Assembly (NCBI GenBank): GCA_015055805.1
Contig: SVHN01000009.1
Location: 19,005-83,004, forward strand
Direction: 5' to 3'
DNA from: Clostridiales bacterium
GTDB lineage: Bacteria; Bacillota; Clostridia; Christensenellales; Borkfalkiaceae
DNA length: 64,000 nt
In this document: positions 33,991 to 42,993 of the stretch, piece after piece
How the letters are laid out: each line of letters starts with the position of its first letter
Position numbering within the stretch: position 1 is the first letter of the stretch
Translations under genes and position numbers: made by a program
Notes under the pieces: model-generated
The model's database searches: none
The model's input: only the letters and a program-made list of their open reading frames with translations
What the model was told of the DNA's origin: nothing

Positions 33991-34887
33991 TTATTCTTTT
34001 ATCTTTTCTCTTGCCGTATATTTAACTATGCGGTGGTGAGGATAATAACTGAGTTTTGCCTTTCTTAAACCTTCAATTCCCATGTCTTCTTCCCTGTCGA
34101 GATATTTTATTTCGGGGAATTTTTCTCTAACGTATTTAGCGTATCCGTTATTTATTGCAACGTACGCGCCGTCGACGTCCGTTCTTGCCTTTTCAAAGTG
34201 AACGTCAAAGGTATCGTCCTGCATTTTACTGCCGAAAGTTACCGCTAAGACTTCACCCTTGTCCATAAGCGCAAGTCCGACTAGACCTAAACCATCAAAG
34301 TTATCGATAGCGCGACGGAATACTTCCATTTCGTAATCAAACTCACCCGTGCTTTCCGCCTGCCTGTCCTTATACCACTTTTCCACCATGGATTTTATTT
34401 TATCTATATTATCCCTAGAAAACGGCTCTAACTGATAATCGGGGTGTTCGGTCATAAACCGCCTTAGGTGGGTACGTTTTTTGTGGTACTTTTTACCCGA
34501 AAGATCGGCAAGGTCGTCAATATTATATACGTAGTCGTAAGAATTTTCGGTAGTTGCAAACTCGAACCTATCGGGGTAAAGCCTTTCAAGTTCTGCTTTC
34601 ATTTCTTCTGTTATGGAAGTTAAATATAGGCTTAAATTTCTCTCTTTGGAATCCAAAATAATTTCATCGATTATCGGTTTAATATCGCCGCTGCCAACTG
34701 GGAAAGGATAAAAACTTTTGCTAAAAGTTGCAAAAAAGACAGCGTATCCGTTTATATACGCTATCTTTTGATCGCCCCACAAAAAAAGATTACCGAAAGA
34801 CATTTCGCAACCGCGTGGGGCTGCGCCCTGTTTATAGTTTTCATAAATCGTCTTATCGGCAAGTTCAATGCTCTTAAAATTTATCAT
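33991..34887 (-). CDS. DUF2156-type acyltransferase-like protein
   Basis: 298 residues. It belongs to the DUF2156 group, GNAT-like proteins related to the C-terminal domain of lysylphosphatidylglycerol synthases. Supporting segments are ANKTIYENYK-like SIELADKTIYENYKQ at the start, SGKKYHKKRTHLRRFM, and HFEKARTDVDGAYVAINNGYAKYV with YLDREEDMGIEGLRKAKLSY. No membrane span. It starts nine bases after cysK stops. The substrate is unknown. Confidence 0.8.
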   Translation of the reverse strand: MINFKSIELADKTIYENYKQGAAPRGCEMSFGNLFLWGDQKIAYINGYAVFFATFSKSFYPFPVGSGDIKPIIDEIILDSKERNLSLYLTSITEEMKAELERLYPDRFEFATTENSYDYVYNIDDLADLSGKKYHKKRTHLRRFMTEHPDYQLEPFSRDNIDKIKSMVEKWYKDRQAESTGEFDYEMEVFRRAIDNFDGLGLVGLALMDKGEVLAVTFGSKMQDDTFDVHFEKARTDVDGAYVAINNGYAKYVREKFPEIKYLDREEDMGIEGLRKAKLSYYPHHRIVKYTAREKIKE

Positions 34888-34895
34888 TTGTTTTT

Positions 34896-35828
34896 TTATT
34901 CACCTTCAAAAAGCGGTGTAGAAAAATAACGTTCCGCCGTATCGGGAAGAACGGTTACCACGGTTTTTCCTTCGCCCAAAATCTTAGCAAGTTTTTTTGC
35001 TGCGGCAACGTTAGTACCCGAAGATATCCCGCACATAATCCCTTCTAGTCTTGCTAAGTCCTTAGAAGTTTGCAACGCCTCTTCGTCGGAAATTATGCAA
35101 ACGTCTTCGTAAATATTGCAATTTAGTACGGGTGGAATAAGTCCGTCGCCTATGCCCATCTGTATATGCGAACCTATCGTTCCGCCTGCTAGAATAGCCG
35201 CGTTTTCAGGCTCTACCGCCCAAATCTTAATTTCGGGGTTTTGCGCCTTTAATACTTCGCCTATACCGGTAATAGTTCCGCCCGTGCCTATCCCCGAACA
35301 AAAACCGTGGATAGGTCCTGCAACTTGTTCTAATATCTCTAATCCCGTATGGTGACGGTGCACGGTGGGATTAGCTGGGTTTTCAAACTGCTGCGGAACG
35401 TAAACCTTGGGGTTTTCTTTCGCCATTTTAAGCGCGCGCTTTAAGCACCTATCAATGCAGTCGCCGATATTGCCGTCGTCGTGCTCTAAGATAACTTCCG
35501 CGCCGTAATGACGAACGAGTTTACGCCTTTCTTCGCTGACCGAATCGGGCATAATGATTATGGTTTTATAGCCCTTTACCGCGCCAACTAACGCCAAGCC
35601 TATGCCTTGGTTTCCGCTAGTCGGTTCAACGATAATAGAATCTTTAGTGATAAGTCCTTTGTTTTCGGCGTCGGTTATCATGTTAAAGGCAACTCTAGTC
35701 TTGATTGAACCGCCAACGTTAAGACCTTCAAACTTAACCAAAATATCCGCCGAACCTTTCTCTTTCATTTTATTGAGTTTGATAATCGGGGTATGCCCGA
35801 TTGCTTGTAAAACGTTTTCGTATATCAT
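34896..35828 (-). CDS. cysK: Cysteine synthase (O-acetylserine sulfhydrylase)
   Basis: 310 residues. PLP enzyme with the Lys in GGSIKTRVAF, the phosphate-binding SGNQGIGLALVG, the GIGTGGTITGIGEVLK loop and SSGTNVAAA. It makes cysteine from O-acetylserine and sulfide. I start at MIYENVLQAIG (35828); the AAAGGAG site is about 19 bases upstream, so an upstream TTG start at 35864 is possible though it extends beyond the family start. No cysE nearby. Confidence 0.93.
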   Translation of the reverse strand: MIYENVLQAIGHTPIIKLNKMKEKGSADILVKFEGLNVGGSIKTRVAFNMITDAENKGLITKDSIIVEPTSGNQGIGLALVGAVKGYKTIIIMPDSVSEERRKLVRHYGAEVILEHDDGNIGDCIDRCLKRALKMAKENPKVYVPQQFENPANPTVHRHHTGLEILEQVAGPIHGFCSGIGTGGTITGIGEVLKAQNPEIKIWAVEPENAAILAGGTIGSHIQMGIGDGLIPPVLNCNIYEDVCIISDEEALQTSKDLARLEGIMCGISSGTNVAAAKKLAKILGEGKTVVTVLPDTAERYFSTPLFEGE

Positions 35829-35864
35829 ACCTAAAATAATACTACATCTCTCCTTTAAAATCAA

Positions 35865-35891
35865 GAAAATTTCGCACTCGGCGAAATTTTC
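35865..35891. promoter_or_regulatory. Inverted repeat upstream of cysK
   Basis: GAAAATTTCGC (35865-35875) and GCGAAATTTTC (35881-35891) around five bases, just downstream of a TTGACA on the minus strand. No good -10 is placed, and no U-tract follows, so an operator or leader hairpin is as likely as a terminator. Confidence 0.5.
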
Positions 35892-35911
35892 CTTGTCAAA
35901 AGTATATTACG

Positions 35912-37345
35912 TTACGTTCTATTAAAACGTTCCTCGTAGTTTAGATATTTTTCTCTGTACGAAGAAACTAGTTGTTCTTTTGGTGAAATGGTGTATCCGT
36001 CAAACTCAAACTTCTTATAGTCACCGCCTAGATACCCTTTCTTTGCTATCGAAAAAGCACCGAAACACGTTCTATCCGACTGATTTGATATATAGACTTC
36101 CTTTTCAAGCACGCTTGAGAGTATTTCCATCCAAACTCTGCTTCTAGCCGCGCCGCCGCTGACTATTATTCTGTCTTCGTTAATCCCACTTGCGCGGTAG
36201 ATAGAAATAATTTTCTTTATCTCGAAAGCAACGCCTTCCATAGTTGCCCTTGCGATATCGAACTTATCGTGTCGCATTGCTCCGCCAACAACCGAATAAC
36301 TGAGTTTATTTTTGCCACGGTAACCGCCACCACCCGATATAAATGGATATACCAAAAGGTCCTTATCCACGGCGCGTTTTTCCGCTTCTTCGTCAAGCGT
36401 CTTAAAATCCACCGCCAAAAAGTTCTTCGTCCACTCCATAACCGTTCCCGAACTTACCGCCGAAACGATAACGCCGTATCCGCCTGCTGGGTGTTTACCT
36501 GGCGCAAGGTAGTAATCGTTGAACACGGGTTTTTCAGAATTGCCGAAAAGCACCCAAGTAGTTCCAGTAGATATAACTAGGTCGTTCTTAGAAAAATAGT
36601 TCGAGCCAAGGCTTGCCGCATACTGATCGTGCGCGCCGCTATAAAGCATAACCCCGTTTTTAAGACCTAAATCCTTTGCAACGTCGGGTAAAATTTCGCC
36701 CAAGCACTCGCCCGTTGGAACAAGTTTAGGTAACAGTTCTTCACTAACGCCTGCAACGCTCGTAAGTTTTTCGTCCCATTTCGCGTCTGAAACGTTGAAC
36801 ATACCCATCATTGCCGCGCTTGAATAGTCTATTACTAGTTTGCCAGTAAGCCTATAATAGATATAATCGGCAGTTGACAGAATAATCTTGGTTTTATCAA
36901 ATATTTCAGGCTGATGTTTTTTTAGCCAACGAAGTCTGCATATTGCAGAGCCTCTACCCATTCTCCAACCGGTTATGCGGTAAACTTGGTCTGGCGATAT
37001 CTCTTGTTTTGCTTCTTCAAATTCTTTTTCTGCGCGGACGTCCATCCAAGTAAGCGCGCGGCATAGCGGAATAATTTTTCCGTCCACGATATCCGCAAGA
37101 AAAAAACTTCCGCCCTGTGACGACAAGGATATGGCTTTTATATCAAGGTCGCTGTCCTTTACTGCGTCAATGATGCTCTGCTTTAACGACAAATACCAAT
37201 CTTCGGCATCTTGTTCGTATGCGCCTTGAAAAGGCGTATATAGATTATAGCCTTTATAACCCCTTCCAACGGCGTTATCGTTGCCGTCGAAAAGCATGGT
37301 TTTTGTTCCTGTCGTGCCGATATCAGCACCTAAAAAACCTATCAT
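35912..37345 (-). CDS. FGGY-family carbohydrate kinase
   Basis: 477 residues. N-terminal phosphate loop GADIGTTGTKTMLFD, then SLSSQGGSFF, SGAHDQYAASLGS, and the C-terminal IIVSGGAARSRVWMEILSSVLEKEVYIS. Xylulokinase/ribulokinase type; the exact sugar is not readable. It overlaps the upstream isomerase gene by one base (TAATG), so they are coupled and probably act in sequence on one sugar. Confidence 0.9.
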   Translation of the reverse strand: MIGFLGADIGTTGTKTMLFDGNDNAVGRGYKGYNLYTPFQGAYEQDAEDWYLSLKQSIIDAVKDSDLDIKAISLSSQGGSFFLADIVDGKIIPLCRALTWMDVRAEKEFEEAKQEISPDQVYRITGWRMGRGSAICRLRWLKKHQPEIFDKTKIILSTADYIYYRLTGKLVIDYSSAAMMGMFNVSDAKWDEKLTSVAGVSEELLPKLVPTGECLGEILPDVAKDLGLKNGVMLYSGAHDQYAASLGSNYFSKNDLVISTGTTWVLFGNSEKPVFNDYYLAPGKHPAGGYGVIVSAVSSGTVMEWTKNFLAVDFKTLDEEAEKRAVDKDLLVYPFISGGGGYRGKNKLSYSVVGGAMRHDKFDIARATMEGVAFEIKKIISIYRASGINEDRIIVSGGAARSRVWMEILSSVLEKEVYISNQSDRTCFGAFSIAKKGYLGGDYKKFEFDGYTISPKEQLVSSYREKYLNYEERFNRT

Positions 37346-38721
37346 TAGACTTTATATACCTCTAAACCTATAAGTTTTCCAAAATATTCCATGGCTTTTA
37401 TATTTACGTCGTAAACTAAGAAACTGTGATGTATTGCGCCGTACTCAGACAATACTTCCAAGAACTCGTCGATAGGACGTTCAGGTCTAAACCAACCCCT
37501 AATACTGTTTTCAAAGCCCGGTATTTCAGGTAACATTTCTACGTTAGCAAGAAGTAGTTTATATTTTCCGTCGCTATCCTTATAAACGTTAGCAAACACC
37601 GCAGGTCCACTCTTATAGCACGCCAACGCTTTGACAGCGTTTCCAGCATCAGTATAGGGGAATCCCTGCTCTACCATAACGGGCTTTTTGTCTGCAACGT
37701 TATAATTCATTTCGCCCATGTGGCTGATAAGCAGTTTGTCGTTCTTCCAGTCGGGGCAGAAAATCTCAACGAACGACGTTTCCTTAAAGGTTTTAAGTAA
37801 TGCGCCGACGAAAGATGCGGTCAACACGTCGCCTTCTCCTGCATAGCCTACGCCGTTTTGCATTTCTTTACAAGCCTCAATAAACGGCATTGAGCCTAGG
37901 TTGTTAGAATTTATATCTAAGAAGTTAGCCGAGAACGCGTCTAAACCGTATTCTTTAACGCCTTTTCTTACTGCAAGCGACGCCTTAACTGCTTTAATTA
38001 AATCTGCGCTTTCTTCAACGTTAAATTCAAAGTCTTTTTTATAAGCAGCAATCTCAGCTTTTATCTCTTCGTCAGTTACGCTTAAAACTAATTTTTTCAT
38101 CTCTTCGTCGGTAAATGAAATAAGGTCTACGCCGAAAATCTTTTTAAGGTCTTCCTTGGAAATAAGGAAATCGCCCATACCGTCAAAAGAAGTTCCAAAG
38201 TTACCGACCTTGCTACCTTTAAGCGATTTTGCAGCCACAGCCGCTTTAACTAAATCAACGGTTTTCTTGATAACCTTTCCACCGTTTTCATGACCTGCCG
38301 CTATCGCGTAAGCCTTTCCACGCTGTTTTAATAGGTTGCACATATCCATTACACCGTGTATACCATGGTTATTACTGATAGGATTAGGCGTTTCAAACTT
38401 GTTGAGCGCGTAAGCTTCGGTTGCGTCAAGAACTACGATAGGTAGATCGGTTGAGCAAAGGGCGTCTATACTTTCTAAAGACGGCGAGTACGCCATGTGT
38501 AGCGTTACGATACAGTCTGCGCCCTCTTCTTCAAACTGTTTTACAGCAGCCTCAAATTCAGGTTTAATTCTGCAATAGTCAATCTTTATGACGTCAAGGT
38601 TTTGATTTTTAAGAAGTCCTGCCATTCTATCGTAAAACGCTTTGGTATACGTTCTATCCGATCCTGCGTCGTCGTAGAGTTTAATGTATAAAGGCAATAA
38701 GCCAACTTTAATCTTTTTCAT
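37345..38721 (-). CDS. L-fucose/L-arabinose isomerase-like protein
   Basis: 458 residues. The fold family is suggested by KIKVGLLPLYIKLYD at the start, DCIVTLHMAYSPSLESIDAL, the central VGNFGTSFDGMGDF, and the C-terminal GWFRPERPIDEFLEVLSEYGAIHHSFLVYDVN with a conserved HH. It would interconvert an aldose and ketose for the coupled FGGY kinase. Placed between an amidohydrolase and the kinase in a DeoR-regulated operon. Confidence 0.8.
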   Translation of the reverse strand: MKKIKVGLLPLYIKLYDDAGSDRTYTKAFYDRMAGLLKNQNLDVIKIDYCRIKPEFEAAVKQFEEEGADCIVTLHMAYSPSLESIDALCSTDLPIVVLDATEAYALNKFETPNPISNNHGIHGVMDMCNLLKQRGKAYAIAAGHENGGKVIKKTVDLVKAAVAAKSLKGSKVGNFGTSFDGMGDFLISKEDLKKIFGVDLISFTDEEMKKLVLSVTDEEIKAEIAAYKKDFEFNVEESADLIKAVKASLAVRKGVKEYGLDAFSANFLDINSNNLGSMPFIEACKEMQNGVGYAGEGDVLTASFVGALLKTFKETSFVEIFCPDWKNDKLLISHMGEMNYNVADKKPVMVEQGFPYTDAGNAVKALACYKSGPAVFANVYKDSDGKYKLLLANVEMLPEIPGFENSIRGWFRPERPIDEFLEVLSEYGAIHHSFLVYDVNIKAMEYFGKLIGLEVYKV

Positions 38722-38738
38722 AATTTTTCCCCTTTTAA

Positions 38739-39773
38739 TTAAAATTTAATACCGTAAAGATCGGTAGCGTTTTTCCACATAACGTTGTCGATATCTTCCT
38801 TAGAAAGGGTAAGATTTGTCGCGGCTTTCTTGAACGCGCGAAGAATTTCGTAAGTGAAGTTAGTAATATCCTTTTCGTCGGTTTCTCTCATGTGGATATC
38901 GCCCGTAACGTCGCCGTACATGCCGCGCGGAACAACGTTTACGTACACGCCGTTTTCTGATACACGATACATTCTCATTTTTGCAATCGGCATATCCGTA
39001 CCGAACATAACTCTCTTACTACCCATAAGGTCAATACACTTTTCGATAGCGTAAGAATAAGTGTTTGCGCAGAAATCGAACATCATATTCTTGGTGTTCT
39101 TTTGCAAGGTTTCAAGCGCGTCGCCCAAATCTTCTGGACAATATGCTCTTCCGATATGCGCAACTATAAGTTTTACGTTCGGATATTTTTGTTCAATCTC
39201 TATAAGTTGTTTAACGTTGGTTGGGTTTTTAAGTCTGTCAGGTTTAGAAATATGAAGAACGACTTTCCAACCGTGTTTATCGCAAACCTTTAAGTGTTCG
39301 TGCGGAAGAAAATCAAAGATATCCGCCTCTGCGCCCAAAACAGCAGGATTACAACTGTTAAGGTACGGCTTTAAACCTTGGAAACCGCCTTCAATAACAG
39401 ACTGCTCAATAAACTCCGCGCTATCGCCGTATTTATTCATAAATAATGCGGGATATCCCGACTTTTTAGAGCATTCGGAAACGTATTCGTTGCTCTTTGG
39501 AACGATACCGCTCGGCGTGCCAAACATTACGGGCACGGTCTTTTTGCCGGGGAATAAATCAAGATAGGTCTGTTTTATATCTTCAAGACCACACTGGTCG
39601 TAAACTAGACTAACCCATTTATTTTTCGTTCCCGTCTTAGATTCGTCTCTAGGTTTTTTATGTTCGGGCAAAAATATATGCGTATGTGAGTCCACTATTT
39701 TATCAGGCAAAAATTCCGCTAATTCTTCTTCCCAAACTTTCTTATCGTAATCTGTTCTTGTAAATCCGTACAT
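38739..39773 (-). CDS. TIM-barrel amidohydrolase (amidohydrolase 2 family)
   Basis: 344 residues from the ATG at 39773 (AAGGTG eight bases upstream). Metal-binding pattern DSHTHIF near the N-terminus, KVVLHISKPD, LIVAHIGRA and RVMFGTDMPI. This family includes sugar lactonases and decarboxylases. With an isomerase and kinase downstream, a lactonase or related sugar-acid step is plausible but unproven. First gene of the minus-strand operon. Confidence 0.8.
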   Translation of the reverse strand: MYGFTRTDYDKKVWEEELAEFLPDKIVDSHTHIFLPEHKKPRDESKTGTKNKWVSLVYDQCGLEDIKQTYLDLFPGKKTVPVMFGTPSGIVPKSNEYVSECSKKSGYPALFMNKYGDSAEFIEQSVIEGGFQGLKPYLNSCNPAVLGAEADIFDFLPHEHLKVCDKHGWKVVLHISKPDRLKNPTNVKQLIEIEQKYPNVKLIVAHIGRAYCPEDLGDALETLQKNTKNMMFDFCANTYSYAIEKCIDLMGSKRVMFGTDMPIAKMRMYRVSENGVYVNVVPRGMYGDVTGDIHMRETDEKDITNFTYEILRAFKKAATNLTLSKEDIDNVMWKNATDLYGIKF

Positions 39774-39799
39774 AATATTACACCTTCTCATTTTTTTAC

Positions 39800-39846
39800 A
39801 GTATAACACCACAAAAAACAACTGTCAAGTAATTTTTGAGCGGTTC
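39800..39846 (-). promoter_or_regulatory. Promoter and DeoR-motif site of the amidohydrolase operon
   Basis: TTGACA (39823-39828) and TATACT (39800-39805), 17-bp spacer. TTTGAGCGGTTC (39835-39846, plus orientation) just upstream matches the motif repeated at the deoR promoter. Confidence 0.75.
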
Positions 39847-39848
39847 AA

Positions 39849-40631
39849 TCATTTTTTTACTATTCTTAAATTTATACCAGCCTGCTTCATTGCCTTTACA
39901 CCGTCTTCTGGAAGTTTAGAATCGGTTATTACCACCGAAATATTATCACCCTTTGTAAAGCAAATGACCGCTGCTTTTTTATACTTGTGCGAGTCCATAA
40001 GGATTATCGAATTATCCGCTCGTTCAATCGCCGTTTCACAAATTTTTGCCGATTCAAAGTCGGTAGTAGTAAACCCGGATATCACGTTATATCCGTCAGT
40101 TCCCAAAATGCATTTATCAAAGTGACAGTCTTTCATTGCCTTTTCCGCCATATATCCGCAAAAATCCTTTCTGTTCGGACGATAAGTTCCACCTATAAGC
40201 ACCACTTCCGCAAGGTCGTTAAGAATATTAATTATCATATACGAATTAGTGAAAACCTTGATATTTTGCACGTTTTTCTGCCTTAACGCCTCGGCGAGTG
40301 CCATACTGAAAAGACACACCGTCGTTCCAGAGTCCAAAAATATTGCGTCGCCGTTTTTAATGAGTTTAACCGCCTCTTCTGCAATCTGCTTTTTTTCCTT
40401 AACGTAAAGTTCTTCCGACGCCTCGTAGCGGTAGAAATTATAGGTGCTGTCGGGAAGGCTTATTTTTCCGTGCGAACGTATGCCTAATCCTTTACTTTCT
40501 ATTCTCGTAAATAGTCTTCTTGCCGTAGCCTCGCTTATGCCAAACTTGCGAGTAGCCTCCTTTAAGGTAATACACCCGTTAAGTTGCAATTCTTTAAGCA
40601 GTATATTCTCTCCCGCCTCTGTCTTTTTCAT
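39849..40631 (-). CDS. DeoR-family transcriptional regulator
   Basis: 260 residues. Winged helix at 8-55 (LLKELQLNGCITLKEATRKFGISEATARRLFTRIE) and a sugar-phosphate sensor domain (DAIFLDSGTTVCLFSMALAEAL, VVLIGGTYRPNRKDFCG). It should repress the flanking sugar operons and respond to a phosphorylated sugar. Its own promoter contains copies of a TTTGAGCG motif, and a fourth copy sits before the amidohydrolase operon, so it probably autoregulates. Confidence 0.92.
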   Translation of the reverse strand: MKKTEAGENILLKELQLNGCITLKEATRKFGISEATARRLFTRIESKGLGIRSHGKISLPDSTYNFYRYEASEELYVKEKKQIAEEAVKLIKNGDAIFLDSGTTVCLFSMALAEALRQKNVQNIKVFTNSYMIINILNDLAEVVLIGGTYRPNRKDFCGYMAEKAMKDCHFDKCILGTDGYNVISGFTTTDFESAKICETAIERADNSIILMDSHKYKKAAVICFTKGDNISVVITDSKLPEDGVKAMKQAGINLRIVKK

Positions 40632-40646
40632 TTTTCTTTTCTCCCG

Positions 40647-40706
40647 TTTGAGCGTTTTTGTTTATTATACCCCAAATCGCTCATTTTGTCAATAAAACCG
40701 CTCAAA
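40647..40706. promoter_or_regulatory. Three DeoR-motif sites between divergent operons
   Basis: TTTGAGCGTTTT (40647-40658, plus), AATGAGCGATTT (40674-40685, minus) and TTTGAGCGGTTT (40695-40706, minus). The middle one lies in the 17-bp spacer of the deoR promoter (TTGACA 40687-40692, TATAAT 40664-40669). Assignment to DeoR is inferred from position and recurrence. Confidence 0.75.
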
Positions 40707-40730
40707 ATTTTCCCAAGTTATTAAAAGTTC

Positions 40731-40760
40731 TTGACAAAACGTGCGCTTAAAAATTATGAT
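40731..40760 (+). promoter_or_regulatory. Promoter of the triosephosphate isomerase-like operon
   Basis: TTGACA (40731-40736) and TATGAT (40755-40760), 18-bp spacer, 25 bases beyond the nearest TTTGAGCG site. Confidence 0.7.
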
Positions 40761-40812
40761 TAGATTGAAACTATGTATGAATATATAAAATAAATTTTTG
40801 GAGAACAATACA

Positions 40813-41517
40813 ATGAGAAAGATTAGAACGCCTTTTTTTGAGATCGGAACTAAGAACTACATTTACGGTGACGACGTTTTAGAACTTGCAATGGCTGCCG
40901 ACAAAATGGCTGAGAAATACGATATTGACGTATTGATGACCACGCCTTACGCAGATATTAGACGCGTTGCTGAAAACACCAAGAACCTTATTATAATCGC
41001 GCCGTATATGGATACTTTACGCCCTGGTAGAGGTATGGCGGCAGTACTTCCTGAAAGTTTAAAAGCAGCAGGCGCGCACGGCGTAGTAATAAACCATTGC
41101 GAAAAGCCGATGAGTCTTCCCCAAATGAAAGAGACCATTGCCCGCGCAAGGGAAATGGACTTTATCGTTTTTGCGTGCGCAGATACTACCGCAGAGGCTC
41201 AAGCATTAGCGCATCTTAACCCCGACATTATTAACCCTGAACCATCAGAGCTTATCGGCGGCAACGGCGGTCAGGTAAGTGATATGGGATTCGTTAAGAA
41301 TACCATTGATGCGATTAAGGCTATTAACCCCGATATTTACGTTGAACAAGCGGCAGGTATCACCACGGGAAAACAAGTTTACAATTTTATAATGGCTGGC
41401 TCTGAAGGCGCAGGCGCGGCAAGCGGTATATGTAACGCCAAAGACCCCATCGCTACTATGGAAGAAATGATAAAGGCTACCCGTCAAGCGGCGGACGACC
41501 TAAAAAAGATAAAATAA
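40813..41517 (+). CDS. Archaeal-type triosephosphate isomerase homologue
   Basis: 234 residues from the ATG at 40813 (GGAG nine bases upstream). The catalytic set is present: Lys14 in GTKNYIYG, His95 in VVINHCEKP and Glu143 in NPEPSELIGG, with the phosphate loop GITTGKQVYNF and GAGAASGI. The short form and the EPSELIG motif resemble archaeal rather than bacterial TpiA. In a DeoR-regulated sugar operon it may act on a related phosphosugar rather than in glycolysis. First gene of the plus-strand operon. Confidence 0.85.
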   Translation: MRKIRTPFFEIGTKNYIYGDDVLELAMAADKMAEKYDIDVLMTTPYADIRRVAENTKNLIIIAPYMDTLRPGRGMAAVLPESLKAAGAHGVVINHCEKPMSLPQMKETIARAREMDFIVFACADTTAEAQALAHLNPDIINPEPSELIGGNGGQVSDMGFVKNTIDAIKAINPDIYVEQAAGITTGKQVYNFIMAGSEGAGAASGICNAKDPIATMEEMIKATRQAADDLKKIK

Positions 41518-41529
41518 GGAGTGAAAATT

Positions 41530-42024
41530 ATGATTTTCAAGAATAAAATTAAAGTTGAATCCGACCACAAGGAAGTAAGCTTCCACAACGTAACCGCAGC
41601 GGTTAAAGAAACGGTTAAAAATTCGGGTATTAAAGACGGTATCGTCGTAGTATACTCACACCACACCACTTGTTCGGTTATCACCCAAGAGTGTGCTTTC
41701 GATATGAGTATGACTGGAAGAGAAACACTTCAGCAAGACTTAGTTGACGTGTTTGAAAAAATTTGCCCCAGCTATACTAGAGAAGGTTTATATCTACACC
41801 CCGGTCCTAAGGCGTTAAAGTTTGCAGAAGAACACGGCGAAGATGCGCGCGGCTGCCACAACACCGAGGCACACCTTATATCTTCTATTATCGGCAGAAA
41901 CGTAACCGCAGTTATCGACGACGGTGAAATCGACCTTGGCGAATTTGGATTTATTTACTTTATCGACTGGGATAAAACACGTGGCAGAACCAGAACGGTT
42001 CAAATCATGGTTATAGGCGAGTAA
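41530..42024 (+). CDS. YjbQ/UPF0047 family protein
   Basis: 164 residues. YjbQ signature: VVVYSHHTTCSVITQE near the N-terminus, HPGPKALKFAEEHGEDARGCHNTEAHLISSIIG in the middle and the terminal RGRTRTVQIMVIGE. Known homologues show weak thiamine-phosphate synthase activity, but the physiological role is unsettled. AAGGAG lies eight bases before the ATG. Its position in a sugar operon, 12 bases after the isomerase homologue, is notable. Confidence 0.9.
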   Translation: MIFKNKIKVESDHKEVSFHNVTAAVKETVKNSGIKDGIVVVYSHHTTCSVITQECAFDMSMTGRETLQQDLVDVFEKICPSYTREGLYLHPGPKALKFAEEHGEDARGCHNTEAHLISSIIGRNVTAVIDDGEIDLGEFGFIYFIDWDKTRGRTRTVQIMVIGE

Positions 42025-42031
42025 TTATTTT

Positions 42032-42937
42032 ATGGAAAAGAGAAAATTAGGTAACGTAAAACAAATAATGTCCGCTTACGAAATGGAAATCACCAGCGGA
42101 ACGGCGACAGGCAAAAAAATTCTGCTTGTAAATAACGGTGCTATGGAAGTTATGTTTAACTGCGACAACGCGCTTGATATCGGTTGGGTTAAATATCACG
42201 GTCAAAATATTTCTTTCCTTACCAAGAACGGATTTAACAACAACGCTGGTCCGTTCGGGCAAAAGTTTGAAGGCGGTTTTATTTACACCTGTGGTCTTGA
42301 CAACGTTAGCAGTTGCGATAAAGAACAGGCTATCCACGGAAGTTTACATTATAGAAAAGCCGAAAACCTTAGGTACGAAGTCGGTGAAGATAAAATCGAA
42401 GTTTTCGCAACCATATATAATACCCAACTTTTTGGTCAGAACCTTATTCTAAACCGCCACTACACCGTTTTTGAAGATAAAATTCTTCTTGACGACACTA
42501 TTGAAAACCAAGGCTTTAAGCCAACGGGATACGTCGCGCTTTATCACGTAAACTTTGGCTATCCTTTCCTTGACGAAGGTCTTGAACTCGACTTTAACGC
42601 GACCAAAACTATTCCTGCAAACGCAAAGTCGGTAAACACCATTGACGATTGCAAAAAAATCGTTGCGCCCCAAGACGAAGGCAGCGAAGACTTGTTCTTC
42701 CATATACTAGATAAAGGCGAAGTTTCATTAAAAAACAACAAACTTAAAATATCTTGCAAAATGGAATACGACGTAAATAAACTTCCCTATCTCGTAGAGT
42801 GGAGAAACCTTTACAGCGGCGATTACGTCTTAGGTATCGAACCGTCAACCGTTCGCTTTGACGAGTTCAAAAGAATAGAACTTAAACCCGAAGAAAAAGC
42901 AAATCTTCAAATATCTTTTTCATTTAATAAATTCTAA
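42032..42937 (+). CDS. DUF4432 aldose-1-epimerase-like protein
   Basis: 301 residues, beta-sandwich mutarotase fold. Segments DIGWVKYHGQNISFLTKNGF, FIYTCGLDNV, QAIHGSLHYRKAENL (the His equivalent of the mutarotase active site) and YHVNFGYPFLDEGLEL match the DUF4432 branch. It probably interconverts sugar anomers or acts on the pathway sugar. Last gene of the plus-strand operon, eight bases after YjbQ. Confidence 0.85.
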   Translation: MEKRKLGNVKQIMSAYEMEITSGTATGKKILLVNNGAMEVMFNCDNALDIGWVKYHGQNISFLTKNGFNNNAGPFGQKFEGGFIYTCGLDNVSSCDKEQAIHGSLHYRKAENLRYEVGEDKIEVFATIYNTQLFGQNLILNRHYTVFEDKILLDDTIENQGFKPTGYVALYHVNFGYPFLDEGLELDFNATKTIPANAKSVNTIDDCKKIVAPQDEGSEDLFFHILDKGEVSLKNNKLKISCKMEYDVNKLPYLVEWRNLYSGDYVLGIEPSTVRFDEFKRIELKPEEKANLQISFSFNKF

Positions 42938-42949
42938 TGAATTTAAGTT

Positions 42950-42984
42950 AAAAGGCAGATACTTCCTTGGTATCTGCCTTTTTT
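42950..42984. terminator. Bidirectional terminator
   Basis: GGCAGATAC (42954-42962) and GTATCTGCC (42970-42978) flanked by AAAA and TTTTTT. It separates the plus-strand operon from the convergent MFS gene. Confidence 0.88.
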
Positions 42985-42993
42985 GTATAACCG

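Noticed and set aside
41521..42024. GTG start of the YjbQ gene at 41521
   Set aside because: The GTG overlaps the ribosome site; the ATG at 41530 has correct AAGGAG spacing.
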